From SSF14 sp037045585 (GTDB taxonomy: Bacteria > Actinomycetota > Acidimicrobiia > Acidimicrobiales > Microtrichaceae): a stretch of DNA of 64,000 nt. The position numbers and the translations under genes were made by a program. Each line of letters opens with the position of its first letter. The stretch's first letter is position 1. Below the pieces are notes generated by a model that was not told the origin of the DNA, did not search any database, and saw only the letters and a list, made by a program, of their open reading frames with translations. Of this stretch, positions 32,733-41,460 are shown one piece after another. The stretch spans positions 1 through 64,000 of the forward strand of contig JBAOIR010000043.1 of the NCBI GenBank assembly GCA_037045585.1. The letters run 5' to 3'.

Positions 32733-33299
32733 ATGCTCGACCTTCGCCCCACCTGTGAGCGCTGCGACCGTGACCTCCCGGCGTCGTCTCACGATGCCCG
32801 CATCTGCACGTTCGAATGCACGTTCTGCGCCGAGTGCGCCGACGGCCCGCTCGACGGGCGCTGCCCGAACTGCACCGGCGAGCTGGTGCAGCGGCCGGCG
32901 TGGGAACTCCCCGAGGAGGATCGCCCCGGCGTCGTCCTGAGGCGGTACGCCGACGCGTGGCAGGCCGGTGACCTCGACACGCTCATTGCCTGCTACGCCG
33001 ACGACTTCACGCTGCACTACGCCGGGACCCACCGCTTCGCCGGCACCCATGTTGGTCGGGATGCCGCGCTCGGGGTGATGGCCGAGGTCAGCACCATCGC
33101 TCCTCGCACGCTGCGGTCGGTCGACGGTGTGCTCGTCGGTGACCACGGCGGGGCGCTCGTCGTGACCGAGGAGCTGACCCGCGAGGGCGAGACCGCGGTG
33201 CTGTCACGTGTCCTGCGCTACCGGATCGCCGATGGTCAGCTGCGCGAGTGCTGGCTGCACGACACCGACCAGGCGCTGATCGATCACCTCTGGCGCTGA
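32733..33299 (+). CDS. DUF1272-SnoaL-like fusion protein
   Basis: The 188-residue protein joins two domains. Residues 1-60 are DUF1272: MLDLRPTCERCDRDLPASS, CTFECTFCAECAD and RCPNCTGELVQRP form a Cys-rich zinc-ribbon-like module. Residues 65-185 are a SnoaL/NTF2-like cone (VVLRRYADAWQAGDLDTLIACYADDFTLHYAG to HDTDQALIDHLWR). DUF1272 proteins are usually about 60-80 residues and stand alone. The fusion suggests that the ligand-binding or catalytic cone is tethered to a metal-binding module; no activity can be assigned. The ATG at 32733 matches DUF1272 starts. A terminator follows. Confidence 0.85.
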   Translation: MLDLRPTCERCDRDLPASSHDARICTFECTFCAECADGPLDGRCPNCTGELVQRPAWELPEEDRPGVVLRRYADAWQAGDLDTLIACYADDFTLHYAGTHRFAGTHVGRDAALGVMAEVSTIAPRTLRSVDGVLVGDHGGALVVTEELTREGETAVLSRVLRYRIADGQLRECWLHDTDQALIDHLWR

Positions 33300-33343
33300 G
33301 CCCGGCGCCGTCTGGCCGGACCTGGTCGCAGAGGTCTCGAACT

Positions 33344-33382
33344 TCCGGCGTGGAACCCGCGTTCGGCGGGTTCCACGCCGGA
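33344..33382 (+). terminator. Rho-independent-like hairpin
   Basis: The arms 33344-33360 (TCCGGCGTGGAACCCGC) and 33366-33382 are perfect inverted copies with loop GTTCG. The hairpin lies 45 bases after the DUF1272-SnoaL gene and has no strong T-run. Confidence 0.75.
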
Positions 33383-33430
33383 GAAGCCGCGGCCGCTACG
33401 CCTCACCGGCGCCGGTCGTAGGCTGCGGCG

Positions 33431-34231
33431 ATGGGTCGAGGCCGGAGTGTCAGGACGATGTCGGTGCGCCACCGCGACGGCATCGCCAGCCGCGGGCCCG
33501 ACGACCTCATCGTCGAGGAGCCCATGGAGATCCGCCTCGACGACCATCTCGTCACCACCACCATGCGCACGCCGGGCCACGACTTCGAGCTGGCAGTCGG
33601 GTTCTGCCACGGCGAAGGCCTCCTCGGTGGTGCGGCGGTCAACGGCATCCGCTACTGCGGCACGGGCACCGCGGTGGACACCGAATTCAACGTCGTGTCC
33701 GTCTCGACCGGTGGGTGGGCCCCTGAGCCCACGGCCAGGGTCGGAACGACGAGCTCGTCGTGTGGCATGTGCGGATCGATGGCGATCGAGCAGATGACGG
33801 ACCGTCTCGATCCGATGCAGCCCGTCGAGTTCGACTGGACGTTGTTGGCCACCGTGGCCGAACGGATCGGCCGGCAACAGGAACTCTTCGCTCAAACGGG
33901 GGCGTCGCACGCCGCGGGAGCCTTCCGTCTCGCCGACGGTCGTGTCGACGTGGTGCGCGAGGACATCGGTCGCCACAACGCCGTCGACAAGGTGGTCGGC
34001 CGGCTCCTCCTCGACGCGGCGCTGCCGGCGCTCCATCCGAATGCCGATCCCATGGGCCTGTGGGTGTCCGGCCGGGCGAGTTTCGAGATGGTGCAGAAGG
34101 CGTGGGCCGGGGGATTCCGTGTTCTCGCGTCGGTGAGCGCTCCGAGCTCGCTGGCCGTCGACCTCGCCAAGCAGGGCGGCGTGTCGCTCGCGGGATTTGC
34201 CCGTGGCGGCGACCTCACGGTCTACGCGTAA
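33431..34231 (+). CDS. fdhD: FdhD, formate dehydrogenase sulfurtransferase
   Basis: FdhD carries sulfur from a cysteine desulfurase to the molybdenum cofactor of formate dehydrogenases. The 266-residue protein has EEPMEIRLDDHLVTTTMRTPGHDFELAVGFCHGEG, the persulfide CxxC in SSSCGMCG (about residues 109-116), HNAVDKVVGRLL and SGRASFEMVQKA. It is a normal length. No formate dehydrogenase or molybdopterin gene is nearby. The ATG at 33431 is used; ATG at 33458 (MSVRHRDG) is an alternative. Confidence 0.93.
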   Translation: MGRGRSVRTMSVRHRDGIASRGPDDLIVEEPMEIRLDDHLVTTTMRTPGHDFELAVGFCHGEGLLGGAAVNGIRYCGTGTAVDTEFNVVSVSTGGWAPEPTARVGTTSSSCGMCGSMAIEQMTDRLDPMQPVEFDWTLLATVAERIGRQQELFAQTGASHAAGAFRLADGRVDVVREDIGRHNAVDKVVGRLLLDAALPALHPNADPMGLWVSGRASFEMVQKAWAGGFRVLASVSAPSSLAVDLAKQGGVSLAGFARGGDLTVYA

Positions 34232-34241
34232 GGTCGGCGTC

Positions 34242-35213
34242 ATGCCCGACGAGGAATCCACCGAGCCGACGATCGAGCGGGTGCTCGTGATCATGGCGCA
34301 CCCCGACGACGTCGACTTCGGCAGCGCCGGCACCGTCGCCACCTGGACCGACGCCGGCCTCGAGGTCACGTACTGCCTGGTGACGAGTGGCGACGCCGGC
34401 GGCAGCGACCTCACCCAGTCCTACGAGGATCGCGCGTCACTCCGCGAGGCGGAACAGACCAACGCCGCGGCGGAGGTGGGTGTCACCGACCTTCGGTTCC
34501 TGCGCCTGCCCGACGGTCGCCTCGAGTACGACCTCGATCTGCGCAAGGCCATCACCCGCGTCATCCGCCAGGTGCGCCCGCACCGCGTCCTGACCCAGTC
34601 GAGCGAACGCAACGTCGACCGCATCTACGCGAGCCACCCCGACCACCTCGCGGTGGGGCAGGCGGCGATCGCCGCGGTCTACCCCGACGCCCGCAACCCG
34701 TTCGCCTTCCCCGAGCTCCTCGCGAACGAGGAACTGGAGCCGTGGACCGTGCCGGAGGTGTGGACCCAGGGCGGCCCGGAGATCCCCGAGCACGCGCGGG
34801 TGGTGGTCGACATCACCGACACGTTCGACCGCAAGGTCGCGGCCCTCCGTGCCCACGTCAGCCAGACCGGCGGCCGCGAGGGCCTCGCGGACTTCCTCCG
34901 GGAGTGGGCGGTCGACAACGCTCGGATCGGAGGGCTGCCCGAGGGCCGGCTCGCCGAGGTCTATCGGCGGATCGACACGCAGGTAGGTCAGCCGCCCGTA
35001 CAGGGGCCGTCGCCGCAGACGTCGATGAGGGTGCCGTCGTTCACGAAGCTCACGAGGAGCGCGAGGGCGGACGTCTCGTCGCCGAGGTCGCCGTGGGGAT
35101 CGTCGCCGCCGCGATTCGGTGTGTTGGTGTCCGGTGGCGTCGGCGTGCCGAAGTCCCACACGAAGAGCGCCGAGCCCGTCGTCGGCAGTTCGGGCAACGG
35201 GGCGATGCCGTAG
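34242..35213 (+). CDS. PIG-L/LmbE family deacetylase, C-terminus probably read through
   Basis: PIG-L enzymes remove acetyl groups from N-acetylglucosaminyl compounds with zinc; in actinobacteria some act in mycothiol or related metabolism. The protein has the metal motif AHPDDVDFGSAGT, the later SHPDHLAVG and a central LRLPDGRLEYDLDL. The family part ends near residue 247 (GLPEGRLAEVYRRIDTQ, about 34980). After that the frame continues for about 75 residues that read antisense to the convergent lipoprotein gene and look non-coding. A stop in the neighbouring frame occurs at about 34982, so a one-base indel may have removed the true end. Confidence 0.85.
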   Translation: MPDEESTEPTIERVLVIMAHPDDVDFGSAGTVATWTDAGLEVTYCLVTSGDAGGSDLTQSYEDRASLREAEQTNAAAEVGVTDLRFLRLPDGRLEYDLDLRKAITRVIRQVRPHRVLTQSSERNVDRIYASHPDHLAVGQAAIAAVYPDARNPFAFPELLANEELEPWTVPEVWTQGGPEIPEHARVVVDITDTFDRKVAALRAHVSQTGGREGLADFLREWAVDNARIGGLPEGRLAEVYRRIDTQVGQPPVQGPSPQTSMRVPSFTKLTRSARADVSSPRSPWGSSPPRFGVLVSGGVGVPKSHTKSAEPVVGSSGNGAMP

Positions 35214-36976
35214 AACGGGTCGACTGCGGTCGACCGACCTGTGGCCAGGGTGGGTTCGCGGCGGCGCAGTCCCAACGTTCGGGCGAGCTTCTGTGTGCTC
35301 ACGTTGGTCACCTGGTGGTCGCCGAAGGCCTCGAGGGCGAGGACCGGCTTTGCCGTGATCCCCTCGTACGGATCGGTCGTCAGGTGCTGGGCGTACCCGG
35401 CGTTCTCGCCACGGTCCCACAACTGCTCCGCGAGTTCGAGCGTGAGGAGCTGGTCGAGCTCGCCGGGGTACGCGGCCTCGAAGGTGCCGATGAACTCGTC
35501 GAAGTCGACGCTGCGACGGAGCAACAGGTTGTAGCCGAGGCCGCCGACGGCGAGGACCACCTTGTCCCAGTCGTCGGTGACCGTGGACGCGACGCCACCC
35601 AGGATGCCGCCCTGGCTCGCCCCGAGGAACGCGAGCTTGCTCGTGTCGATGACCGGTGCGCCGTCCGTCGAGAACGCGCCGTCCGTTGCGAACCCTTCAG
35701 CGCTGCGCAGCAGCCGACCCAGTACGACGAAGGCGAGCTGGCCCTGCTGCATCCGGTCCGGTTGCGTCCGGAATCCGCTGAAGTCCCGGAACTCGCCGAC
35801 GATCGTCGGGATGTCGGCGGCGCTCATGCCCAGGTAGTCGGTGGCACACATTCCGATGTTGGCGATCGCCGCGGTGCCGCCGATGCCGAGCACCTCCGAA
35901 CGGCTGCCGAGCAGGCCGTGGCCGTAGACGATCATCGGGGCCGGGTCGGCGGCCGTTGCCCCGGCCGGCACGGTGCACGTGAAGTCGGCGGACATCGTCC
36001 CGTTGCGATCGGGGAGTCCATCGGGGTCGTCGTCGTTGTTCAACACACTTCCCGGTCCGCCGTCGCCGGCCAGGTACCGGGGCATCTCGAACGTGCCACT
36101 CACGATTCGCGCCGCGCCCGCCGTCTCGTTCGACGTGACGGTGAACGGCGGCGCCCCGTCTCCGAACTCGGAGAGTGTCTCGGCGGCCATCGCTCGGAGA
36201 CGGCCCGACAGCGAGTCGGCCGAAGCGACCGTGAACGACCACGCGATGTCGAGGTCATCGGTCGTCGCCCCGGCGGTGCCCAGCGCGTCCAGCCACTCCT
36301 GCTGTTCCTCGTCGGGATCGTCCACCAGATCGCCGAACGCGTCGGTCGGTTCCACCTCGGTGCCATCGGTGCGTACGAGGCCGCGTAGCCCGACCGCGTA
36401 GCGGTGCGCCTCGGTCAATGAGGTCGCGGGGACGATGATCAGGGCCTGCTCGTCGGGATCCTCGGCATTCGCGTCGAGTTCGGCCCACGCCGCAACCCGG
36501 TCGCCGGTCGTGACGTCGACGAGCACGAGCCCCGAGTCGGCGTCGAGCGAGCGACCGAGGTCGGTCACCGGGGGGAGCTTCGACGCCGTCACGTCCAGCG
36601 ACTCGACGTGCACCAGCAGGTTGGACGCCGGACTGAAGCCGTCGTTGCGGTTCCATTCGGTGGGGTCGATGTGGACACCGTCGGCGTTGGCCGGCGTACC
36701 GTCGACCGGAAGGTCGACGCGCCGGCCGGTCGGGGTGCTCGGATCGGAACGGGTGAACCGGTCGTTGGGCCAGGGCAGCAGGCACGCGGTCGGGTCGGTG
36801 TCGTCGCAGGTTGCGGTGCCGGGCGGTTCGCTCACCGGCGCCGGACGGGTCGTCGTCGCCCCACGGTCCGATGCGGCACCAGCACTGTCGTCACCCGCCC
36901 CGTCGTCGGACGAGCACCCGGCGAGCAGGGCGACCGAGGTCAGCAGGATGATGAAGGGACGCATCCGGGTCGACAT
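34988..36976 (-). CDS. Alpha/beta-hydrolase-like lipoprotein
   Basis: The protein of about 660 residues has a type II signal peptide (LLTSVALLAGCSSDD) and a Thr/Pro-rich linker. A large N-terminal domain rich in Asp follows, then an alpha/beta-hydrolase-like part with VYGHGLLGSRSE (oxyanion HG motif) and a nucleophile elbow LGASQGGILGG. The catalytic acid and His cannot be fixed by eye; late EAFGDHQVTN is a good His candidate. Similar long exported hydrolase-like proteins of unknown substrate occur in Acidimicrobiia and Myxococcota. Starts at 36976 and 36964 are possible. It converges on the PIG-L gene. Confidence 0.7.
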   Translation of the reverse strand: MSTRMRPFIILLTSVALLAGCSSDDGAGDDSAGAASDRGATTTRPAPVSEPPGTATCDDTDPTACLLPWPNDRFTRSDPSTPTGRRVDLPVDGTPANADGVHIDPTEWNRNDGFSPASNLLVHVESLDVTASKLPPVTDLGRSLDADSGLVLVDVTTGDRVAAWAELDANAEDPDEQALIIVPATSLTEAHRYAVGLRGLVRTDGTEVEPTDAFGDLVDDPDEEQQEWLDALGTAGATTDDLDIAWSFTVASADSLSGRLRAMAAETLSEFGDGAPPFTVTSNETAGAARIVSGTFEMPRYLAGDGGPGSVLNNDDDPDGLPDRNGTMSADFTCTVPAGATAADPAPMIVYGHGLLGSRSEVLGIGGTAAIANIGMCATDYLGMSAADIPTIVGEFRDFSGFRTQPDRMQQGQLAFVVLGRLLRSAEGFATDGAFSTDGAPVIDTSKLAFLGASQGGILGGVASTVTDDWDKVVLAVGGLGYNLLLRRSVDFDEFIGTFEAAYPGELDQLLTLELAEQLWDRGENAGYAQHLTTDPYEGITAKPVLALEAFGDHQVTNVSTQKLARTLGLRRREPTLATGRSTAVDPFYGIAPLPELPTTGSALFVWDFGTPTPPDTNTPNRGGDDPHGDLGDETSALALLVSFVNDGTLIDVCGDGPCTGG

Positions 36977-37055
36977 CCGGCCGACCTTAGGCACGGTGTC
37001 ACACGCCACGACGGCTCGAATGCCCCATCGGCCAGGACAGCCCTAACCTTGCGGC

Positions 37056-37745
37056 ATGAACGCCTCCACTCCGCAGGTCGGCCTGGCCGTCGCCCACTTC
37101 TTCTGGTCCACGTCGGTGCTCGCCGATGCCGACGCCGTGCTCGACGCCATCGCGAAGGCCGAGGCCGACGGCGATCAGGTGGTCACCGCCTCGATGCTGG
37201 GTCACAAGTCCGACCTCTGCACGATGGTCCTCAGCACCGATCAGTGGCGGCTCCGTCGCTTTCAGACGGCGATGGTCGACGCGGGCTTCGAACTCGTCGA
37301 CAGCTACCTGTCGCTCACCGAGATGTCGGAATATGCGCAGGGGCTCCCCGAGGAGATGAAGCAGGCGCGTCTGTTCCCCCAGCTCCCGCCCGAAGGCAAG
37401 CCCGCGTTCTGCTTCTACCCGATGTCCAAGCGGCGCAACGTCGGGCAGAACTGGTTCACGCTGCCCTACGACGACCGCAAGGCGCTCATGATGGAACACG
37501 GCGCCTCGGGCCGGAAGTTCGCCGGTCGCGTCGTGCAGGTCATCACGGGTTCGACGGGTATCGACGACTTCGAGTGGGGTGTGACGCTGTTCTGTCAGCG
37601 CCCCGACGATGTCAAAGAGGTCGTCTACACGATGCGGTACGACGAGGCCTCGGCGACCTACGCCGAGTTCGGATCGTTCTACGTGGGCATGGTGGCATCG
37701 CCGGTCGAGGTGCTGTCGAGCCTCGGCGTCACCAACGCGGACTGA
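37056..37745 (+). CDS. hemQ: HemQ/ChdC-like coproheme decarboxylase with Phe at the usual catalytic Tyr
   Basis: HemQ (ChdC) turns coproheme into heme b in the coproporphyrin-dependent pathway. The 229-residue protein has the actinobacterial signatures MLGHKSDLCTMVLS, CFYPMSKRRN, the loop EHGASGRKFAGRVVQVITGSTGIDDFEWGVTLF and a C-terminal FGSFYVGMVAS. In characterised enzymes the NWY motif after PMSKRR carries the tyrosine that becomes a radical (about Tyr135 in Corynebacterium, Tyr145 in Firmicutes). Here it reads NWF, with Phe134 coded by TTC at 37455-37457. The other pathway genes cgoX and cpfC are at 62.2-64.0 kb. The gene is divergent from the lipoprotein gene. Confidence 0.9.
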   Translation: MNASTPQVGLAVAHFFWSTSVLADADAVLDAIAKAEADGDQVVTASMLGHKSDLCTMVLSTDQWRLRRFQTAMVDAGFELVDSYLSLTEMSEYAQGLPEEMKQARLFPQLPPEGKPAFCFYPMSKRRNVGQNWFTLPYDDRKALMMEHGASGRKFAGRVVQVITGSTGIDDFEWGVTLFCQRPDDVKEVVYTMRYDEASATYAEFGSFYVGMVASPVEVLSSLGVTNAD

Positions 37746-37760
37746 TCGCCCTCCGGCGAA

Positions 37761-39186
37761 TCAACCCCCGACGAGCTGCGCCAGCTCGTCGGTCATGTCG
37801 GCGGCAGTGCCGTACGTCGCGATCGTGGACGGGCCCTTGCCCTTCGCGACCAGGCCTCTGAGCACCGACGCGGCCGCCGGCGCCGACGTCACGATCACCA
37901 GTGCCTGGGGGTCGGAGTCGATCAGCTGTTGAGCGATCGCTGCTCCGTCGGGGTCGTCGCCGACCTCCACGGTCGCGGTGACAGTGCCCGAGTCGGCGTT
38001 GATCGCCGCAGCGATGTCGGCGGCGAGTTCCTGGTTGTCGTCTCCGGTACCGGCAGCGATCGCGACCCCGCGTGTACCCATCGTTGGTGATGAGGTTGCC
38101 GAGCACCTGTCCTTCGAGGTCGGTGGGGGGCGACAGCCGGAAGAACAGGCCGCGGTCGTCGGCCACTGACAAGGCCCGGGCCGTGTCGGTCGGTGAGAAG
38201 AGGATGATGCCGGCGTCGGTGAGCTCGGGGATCGCAACACTCGTGATGCCGTAGACGGTCCCCCCGATGACGGCGTCCACCGGACGATCGATGAGCCGTC
38301 GTACCGCCTCGGTGGTGGCCGACGACGAGCCGTCGCCCGATTCGTCGGGCACGAGCACCACGGGTTCGCCGAGTACACCGCCCTCGTTGTTGACCTCGTC
38401 GACGGCGACCTTGGCACCGGCGAGTGCGGCACGGGCGGCAGCGCCGTCGGGACCCATGACCGGCAGCAGCGTGCCGATCTCGAGGACCCCATTGCCGATC
38501 GGTCCGTAGATCGGGTCGGCGCCGGCCGGGCGATCCGCCAGCGGCCGGGACTGCGCCGTCACCTGGTCGACCGCCCGGAGGGCGCCGGTGCCGGTGAACT
38601 CCACCACCGCGAAGCCGGCTTCGCCCGGATCGCCGTTGGCGAGCAGATCGATGTTGCCGCTGACGCCGTCGTAGTCGCAGTCGGCGTTGTCGAGCGCGAA
38701 CTCGCGACAGGCGTGGTACCCCAGACAGGTCCGACCACCCTCGGTGCTGCTGATCACCTCGTCGGCGATCCGCCCGGGTGAGTCGCTGCGAGCCGACTCC
38801 GCCGAGATGGCCAGGACCATAACGATGTCGTAGCCCTCTGCCGCACCCGTGAAGTCGTCGACCGTGCCGTCGACGGCGGGGACGCGATCGCGGAAGTCCT
38901 CGGTGATGCGGATGCCGGGCGCCGCACCCTTCATGCCCTTGAGGGGGCTCGACCCCGACGTGATCGGGCCGGTGCGTCCGCCGCCCGGATCGATGGTGGC
39001 AGCGTCGGAGCCCTCGCCGAATTCGGTCGCCGCCGTGGTCGTCGTCGCGGCGGCGCTCGACGACTCGTCGAGCTTGGCGTTGGTGCACGACGCCGTCACA
39101 GCTCCCACCAACGCGATCGTCAGGGGTACCAGGGCGCTGCGGAGGAGCGGTCTCGCGGCGCGCGGGGCCGGGGCGGTCGGGGGCAT
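37761..39186 (-). CDS. Solute-binding lipoprotein with permuted halves, frame broken
   Basis: The protein of about 475 residues has a signal peptide with lipobox TASC and a Thr/Ala linker. The next segment (GAAEGYDIVMVLAISAESARSD, CDYDGVSGNIDL) corresponds to the C-terminal part of Peripla_BP_6 proteins, which bind amino acids or related solutes for ABC uptake. Only afterwards comes the segment that normally opens these proteins (LEIGTLLPVMGPDGAAARAALAGAKVAVDEVNNEGGV), and the chain ends after ATYGTAADMTDELAQLVGG. The halves are thus in reversed order. One frame break lies near 38075, in a four-G run; removing one G restores the sequence. No permease or ATPase gene is adjacent. Confidence 0.75.
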
Positions 39187-39248
39187 ATCGGGGACCACTG
39201 TAGAAGCGCTACGGTCCGGGAGCGATCGTCGGCCGGAGGGGGCTCTCA

Positions 39249-40808
39249 GTGACCGAACTGTTCCAACCACTCGCGCGTGGCCTCGGCGACGCCCCGGCGC
39301 TCATCGACGAGGCGGGTACCACTTCCTGGCGGCAGCTGGACGAACGGGCGAACCGCATCATCGGTGCGCTCCGTGCCCGAGGAGTCGGCGACGGAGCGAC
39401 CATTGCGGTGATGGTGGGCAACCGTCGCGAGTTCTTCGAGATCTTCGCTGCGGTGTGCCACGCGAGCTGGGTCGCGGTGCCGGTCAACTGGCACTGGGTG
39501 GGCGCCGAGCTCGCCTACGTGATCGGGAACTCCGGAGCATCGGCGATGATCGTGGACGACGCGTACCTCGACGTCGCCCGCGATGCCCGTGGGCGAGAGG
39601 AATCGGCGGGCTGCGAGCATTGGATCGCGCTCGGCGGCGACGTCCCCGACGACTTCGAGTCGTTCGAGTCGTTGCTCGCCGCAGCGTCGCCCGACGAACC
39701 GGACGGTCAGGCGACGGGAGGGCCGATGTTCTACACGTCGGGAACGACCGGATTCCCGAAGGGCGTTCGCTCCACCCTCTCGACCACCGGCCTACCGGCC
39801 TCGATGTGGACGCTCATCTCGGGTTCGATGCTCCAGATGCTCGGTGTGCCGACGGACGGCGTCACCCTGCTCGACGGGCCGGCGTACCACTCGGCGCAAT
39901 GGGTGTTCTCGATGTTCCCGCTCTTCGGCGGATCCACGGTGGTGATGCGCCATCGATTCGACCCGGTCGAGACGCTGGCCGCGATCGATCGCCACGGCGT
40001 CACCAACCTCCACCTCGTGCCCACCCAGTTCATCCGCCTGCAGAAGCTCGACGACCACCAGCGGGCGGCGTTCTCCGGCGAGTCGCTGCAGGTGGTGTAC
40101 CACGGAGCGGCCCCCTGCCCACCCGACGTGAAGACCGCGATGCTCGACTGGTGGGGCGACGTCGTGCACGAGTACTACGGCGGCACCGAGGGAGGCTTCC
40201 TCACCACGATCGGCGGCGCCGAGTGGCGGGCGCGTCCCGCGAGCCTCGGGCGCCCCACCGACCTGACCGAGCTCCGTGTGGTCGACGACAACGGGGCCGA
40301 CGTGCCCGTCGGTACTCCCGGCCAGATCTACTTCCGTTCCCGCATCGGCTCCGACTTCAGCTACCACGAGGATCCGGACAAGACCACCGCCGCACACCTC
40401 GACGGCTGGGGCACCCTCGGCGATATCGGGTACTTCGACGACGAGGGCTACCTGTTCATGTCGGACCGTCGAATCGACATGATCATCTCGGGTGGGGTCA
40501 ACATCTACCCCGCCGAGATCGAGGCCGCGCTGGTCGCCCATCCCCTCGTCGCCGATGCCGCGGTGTTCGGCATCCCCGATGACGAGATGGGCGAACAGGT
40601 GAAGGCGGTGGTCGAGCTGGTCGACGGTGCGATCGCCGACGCCGCGCTGACCGACGAGCTGATCGCCCACTGTCGAGGCCGCCTTGCCGGCTACAAGGCG
40701 CCGCGCAGCATCGATGTCACCGACCGGCTGCCCCGACAACCGACGGGAAAGCTCTACAAGCGCCTCCTCCGGGACCCGTACTGGACCGACGCAGGCCGGA
40801 GCATCTGA
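39249..40808 (+). CDS. Acyl-CoA synthetase (AMP-forming)
   Basis: The 519-residue enzyme of the ANL superfamily activates a carboxylic acid through an acyl-AMP. It has the P-loop FYTSGTTGFPKGV, the A5-like region YYGGTEGGF, the A8 hinge DRRIDMIISGGVNIYP and the A10 lysine in PRQPTGKLYKRLL. The N-terminal LFQPLARGLGDAPALIDEAG and the length suit fatty-acid or aromatic-acid CoA ligases. The substrate cannot be told from sequence. The start is GTG, 63 bases from the divergent solute-binding gene. Confidence 0.9.
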   Translation: MTELFQPLARGLGDAPALIDEAGTTSWRQLDERANRIIGALRARGVGDGATIAVMVGNRREFFEIFAAVCHASWVAVPVNWHWVGAELAYVIGNSGASAMIVDDAYLDVARDARGREESAGCEHWIALGGDVPDDFESFESLLAAASPDEPDGQATGGPMFYTSGTTGFPKGVRSTLSTTGLPASMWTLISGSMLQMLGVPTDGVTLLDGPAYHSAQWVFSMFPLFGGSTVVMRHRFDPVETLAAIDRHGVTNLHLVPTQFIRLQKLDDHQRAAFSGESLQVVYHGAAPCPPDVKTAMLDWWGDVVHEYYGGTEGGFLTTIGGAEWRARPASLGRPTDLTELRVVDDNGADVPVGTPGQIYFRSRIGSDFSYHEDPDKTTAAHLDGWGTLGDIGYFDDEGYLFMSDRRIDMIISGGVNIYPAEIEAALVAHPLVADAAVFGIPDDEMGEQVKAVVELVDGAIADAALTDELIAHCRGRLAGYKAPRSIDVTDRLPRQPTGKLYKRLLRDPYWTDAGRSI

Positions 40809-40863
40809 GACCGACCCAGGGTTCCGACCGTGCCGCACCGGCCGGCACGGCCATACTGGCGCG

Positions 40864-41439
40864 ATGACCGAGCCTGCCGAAGCCCAGCCCGAAACCCTCG
40901 TCGGGATCTCGTTCCCCGACATCTTCCACGCCCAGGAGTTCCTGACCGCCGCCACACGCATGGCGTCACGCGGTGAACTCGCCCTCAAGGACGCCGTCAC
41001 GGTCGTGAAGAACTCCGACGGAAAGACCGTGGTTCACGAGACGGTCGACCTGCAGACGGGCCAGTCGGCGATGTCGGGCGCCCTGTGGGCCGGTCTCATC
41101 GGCCTGATCGTGGGTGGGCCCGTGGGCTGGGTTGCCGGCCTCGCCGTCGGCGCCGGGGCCGGTGCGGCCACCGCGAAGCTCGTCGATCTCGGGCTCGCCG
41201 ACGAGTGGGTCGAGTGGTTTCGTGAGGTCGTGCAACCCGACACAGCAACGGTGGCGCTGCTCGTCACCGAACTCAATCGCGATGCGCTCGTGACCGAAGC
41301 GTCGCGGTTCACCGGTGCCGAGCTCGTGTACACCAACCTCGACCCGTCCACGATGGACCGGGTCAAGCAGGCCCTCGGCGATCACACGGTCGCGCCCGCC
41401 GATGCCGAGGCGCCGCCAACGACCGCCCCGTCCGACTGA
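40864..41439 (+). CDS. DUF1269 family protein
   Basis: The 191-residue protein has an N-terminal ferredoxin-like segment (TLVGISFPDIFHAQEFLTAATRMASRGELALKDAVTVVKN). A Gly/Ala-rich hydrophobic hairpin follows (about residues 76-105, ALWAGLIGLIVGGPVGWVAGL), then DLGLADEWVEWFREVVQPDTATVALLVTEL. This is the DUF1269 pattern. The function is unknown; the family is often annotated as membrane-associated. It lies 56 bases after the acyl-CoA synthetase on the same strand. Confidence 0.82.
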   Translation: MTEPAEAQPETLVGISFPDIFHAQEFLTAATRMASRGELALKDAVTVVKNSDGKTVVHETVDLQTGQSAMSGALWAGLIGLIVGGPVGWVAGLAVGAGAGAATAKLVDLGLADEWVEWFREVVQPDTATVALLVTELNRDALVTEASRFTGAELVYTNLDPSTMDRVKQALGDHTVAPADAEAPPTTAPSD

Positions 41440-41460
41440 CGCTCGAACGCCGCGGCGTCG

